Shown one piece after another: positions 62,980 through 64,000 of a stretch of DNA of 64,000 nt. The notes beneath the pieces are model-generated. The model had not been told where the DNA came from. It saw nothing but the letters and a program-made list of their open reading frames with translations, and searched no databases. The translations under genes were made by a program, and so were the position numbers. Numbering within the stretch: the stretch's first letter is position 1; the number at the start of each line of letters is the position of its first letter. The stretch covers positions 1,178,001-1,242,000 of the forward strand of contig NZ_CP041983.1 in assembly GCF_014522325.1 (NCBI RefSeq), given 5' to 3'. Source of the stretch: Lactobacillus sp. PV012 (GTDB lineage: Bacteria > Bacillota > Bacilli > Lactobacillales > Lactobacillaceae).

Positions 62980-63801
62980 CTATTCTTTCTCTGCAGCTTT
63001 GATATCAAACCCAGAAATATTACCAAACCATTTTCTTACGAGACGATCATAAGTCCCATCTTTTCTTAGAGACTGTAGGGCTTGATTGATTTTATCTAAA
63101 AATTTTGTCTGTCCTTTATTAACTGCAATTCCGTATGGTTCACTTGTAAAAGTCCCTCCTACTAGCTTATAACCCGAACTTTCCTTCGCTAACCCAGCTA
63201 AAATACCACTATCACTGGTTAAGGCCTTTCCTTGTCCTGCCTTTAAAGCAGTGAAAGCTTGGCCGTAATCATCATACTCAAGAGTTTTAGCCTTAGGAGC
63301 AAACTTCTTTATATTAGCTACAGCAGTTGTCCCCTTTACAGCTAGTACAACTACGCCTTTTTTATTTAAGTCCTTGACTGACTTAATATTTGATGTTTTT
63401 GGAACTAACAATGACTGACCAGCTTGAAAATAAGGCTTGGAGAAACTGACCTCTTTTTTTCTTTCTGGAGTTATAGTCATTGCTGCTAAAACTGCATCAA
63501 TATTTCCATTCTTCAATAGAGGAATTTTAGTCTTAGTGGTGGTTTGAATAAATTCTGCTTTACCCTGACTGCCAAGTATTTTTTTAGTTAAGGCATTAGC
63601 TAAATCAATTTCAAATCCTTCAATTTTTCCATCTTTGATACTCATCAATCCAAATAATCTTGTATCAGCCTTTACCCCCCAAACAATCTTATCCGATTCT
63701 GTTACTTCTTGCTTTACACTTTTTCTCCCACAAGCACTCAACATTAGAAAAAAAGAACATAAAAAAGCTAACAGTAAAATTTTTCTTCCCTGTTTTTTCA
63801 C
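62980..63801 (-). CDS. Amino-acid ABC transporter substrate-binding lipoprotein (paralogue)
   Basis: Solute-binding lipoprotein of 273 residues; GTG start with AAAGGAGAG. Lipobox LSACGR (Cys24). It shares long identical stretches with the 61271-62077 protein (TRLFGLMS, GKIEGFEIDLA, MTITPER, VLAVKGTTAV, KLVGGTFT), so is a recent duplicate. It has an extra C-terminal DIKAAEKE tail and a slightly different ligand loop. It lies upstream of the ATPase gene and probably uses the same permease pair with different ligand preference. Confidence 0.9.
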   Translation of the reverse strand: MKKQGRKILLLAFLCSFFLMLSACGRKSVKQEVTESDKIVWGVKADTRLFGLMSIKDGKIEGFEIDLANALTKKILGSQGKAEFIQTTTKTKIPLLKNGNIDAVLAAMTITPERKKEVSFSKPYFQAGQSLLVPKTSNIKSVKDLNKKGVVVLAVKGTTAVANIKKFAPKAKTLEYDDYGQAFTALKAGQGKALTSDSGILAGLAKESSGYKLVGGTFTSEPYGIAVNKGQTKFLDKINQALQSLRKDGTYDRLVRKWFGNISGFDIKAAEKE

Positions 63802-63854
63802 TTTAAATTCTCTCCTTTAAATAAATTATTTTCCACTTATTACTTATTAACTAT

Positions 63855-64000
63855 TTAATCTTCTTTACTTTCATCTTTTAATAACTTTAGAAAGATATTG
63901 CGCCATTCTTCCATTAATGATGTAAGTTGTTCCATCTTTTTAACTCCCATTATCTGAGCAGTTTTTGACTCTAAATCAAGTAGTGGTTCCAATAATTTTT
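63855..64000 (-). CDS. C-terminal end of an unidentified protein (cut by window edge)
   Basis: The last 47 residues or so of a minus-strand gene that begins outside the window, ending WRNIFLKLLKDESKED at a TAA. The visible part is helical and charged (LLEPLLDLESKTAQIMGVKK), compatible with the dimerisation helix of a small regulator, but too short to assign. Confidence 0.55.
   Translation of the reverse strand, partial: KLLEPLLDLESKTAQIMGVKKMEQLTSLMEEWRNIFLKLLKDESKED

Overview
The window looks like a chromosomal segment of a low-GC lactic acid bacterium, most likely Lactobacillus sensu stricto, with the L. gasseri/L. johnsonii relatives as a best guess from protein flavour rather than any database match. 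Signs are the AT-rich DNA, strong Shine-Dalgarno sites, a complete PTS EI/HPr pair, the mevalonate genes, a phosphoketolase, ClpE and the Bacillus-like spx-mecA-coiA...relQ-nadK-rluD neighbourhood. There are no transposases, integrases, rRNA genes or CRISPR arrays. Most genes lie on the minus strand.

Layout: 1-4.6 kb holds the 5' part of ftsK, a DUF1149 gene, trmL, an AI-2E-type membrane protein, an orphan sorbitol-type PTS EIIA and a divergent lactonase. 4.6-10.5 kb is the Spx/ClpXP and alarmone neighbourhood: rluD-like, nadK, relQ, a CYTH protein, an SpxH/YjbH-like adaptor, coiA, mecA and spx. 10.8-15.8 kb carries ptsI-ptsH, clpE under a CIRCE element, and a DUF1827 gene. 15.75-17.0 kb is a gene-poor stretch with a tandemly duplicated unit of about 405-410 bp. 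Each copy has convergent promoters, a short structured plus-strand RNA and a minus-strand transcript with a 37-codon hydrophobic ORF. This looks like a duplicated type I toxin-antitoxin locus and is the most interesting element of the window. 17.1-23.5 kb is translation and housekeeping (prfC, corC-like, Ntdp, recX, rlmD-like). 23.5-27.0 kb is the overlapping mevalonate operon thiolase-mvaA-mvaS. 27.1-32.3 kb holds a hydrolase, galU, BrkB-like, map, flavodoxin and GtrA genes. 32.5-34.1 kb is an AT-rich two-gene ABC exporter. 34.4-42.1 kb holds wecB, tRNA-Arg(CCT), a PTS EIIC, a DEAD-box helicase, a degenerate GH25 protein, hpt, a CNNM-type protein and a nitroreductase.

42.3-48.8 kb is a pentose/nucleoside module: rbsK, rpiA, nucleoside hydrolase, a GntR regulator and alkD, then phosphoketolase. 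Ribose freed from nucleosides could feed the phosphoketolase after conversion to xylulose-5-P. 49.0-51.3 kb is a MarR regulator and a multidrug-type ABC exporter; near-identical palindromes sit in the promoter spacers of both. 51.4-56.5 kb is the complete phosphate operon pstS-C-A-B-B-phoU. 56.7-63.8 kb contains two amino-acid ABC systems. In the first, the fused binding-protein/permease gene is broken by a one-base frameshift and is preceded by a tiny arginine-rich ORF. The second has two paralogous binding lipoproteins. Uridine kinase lies between them. The window ends inside a minus-strand gene.

All assignments come from reading translated sequence and motifs by eye. Operon, promoter and RNA calls are inferences from spacing and sequence pattern.
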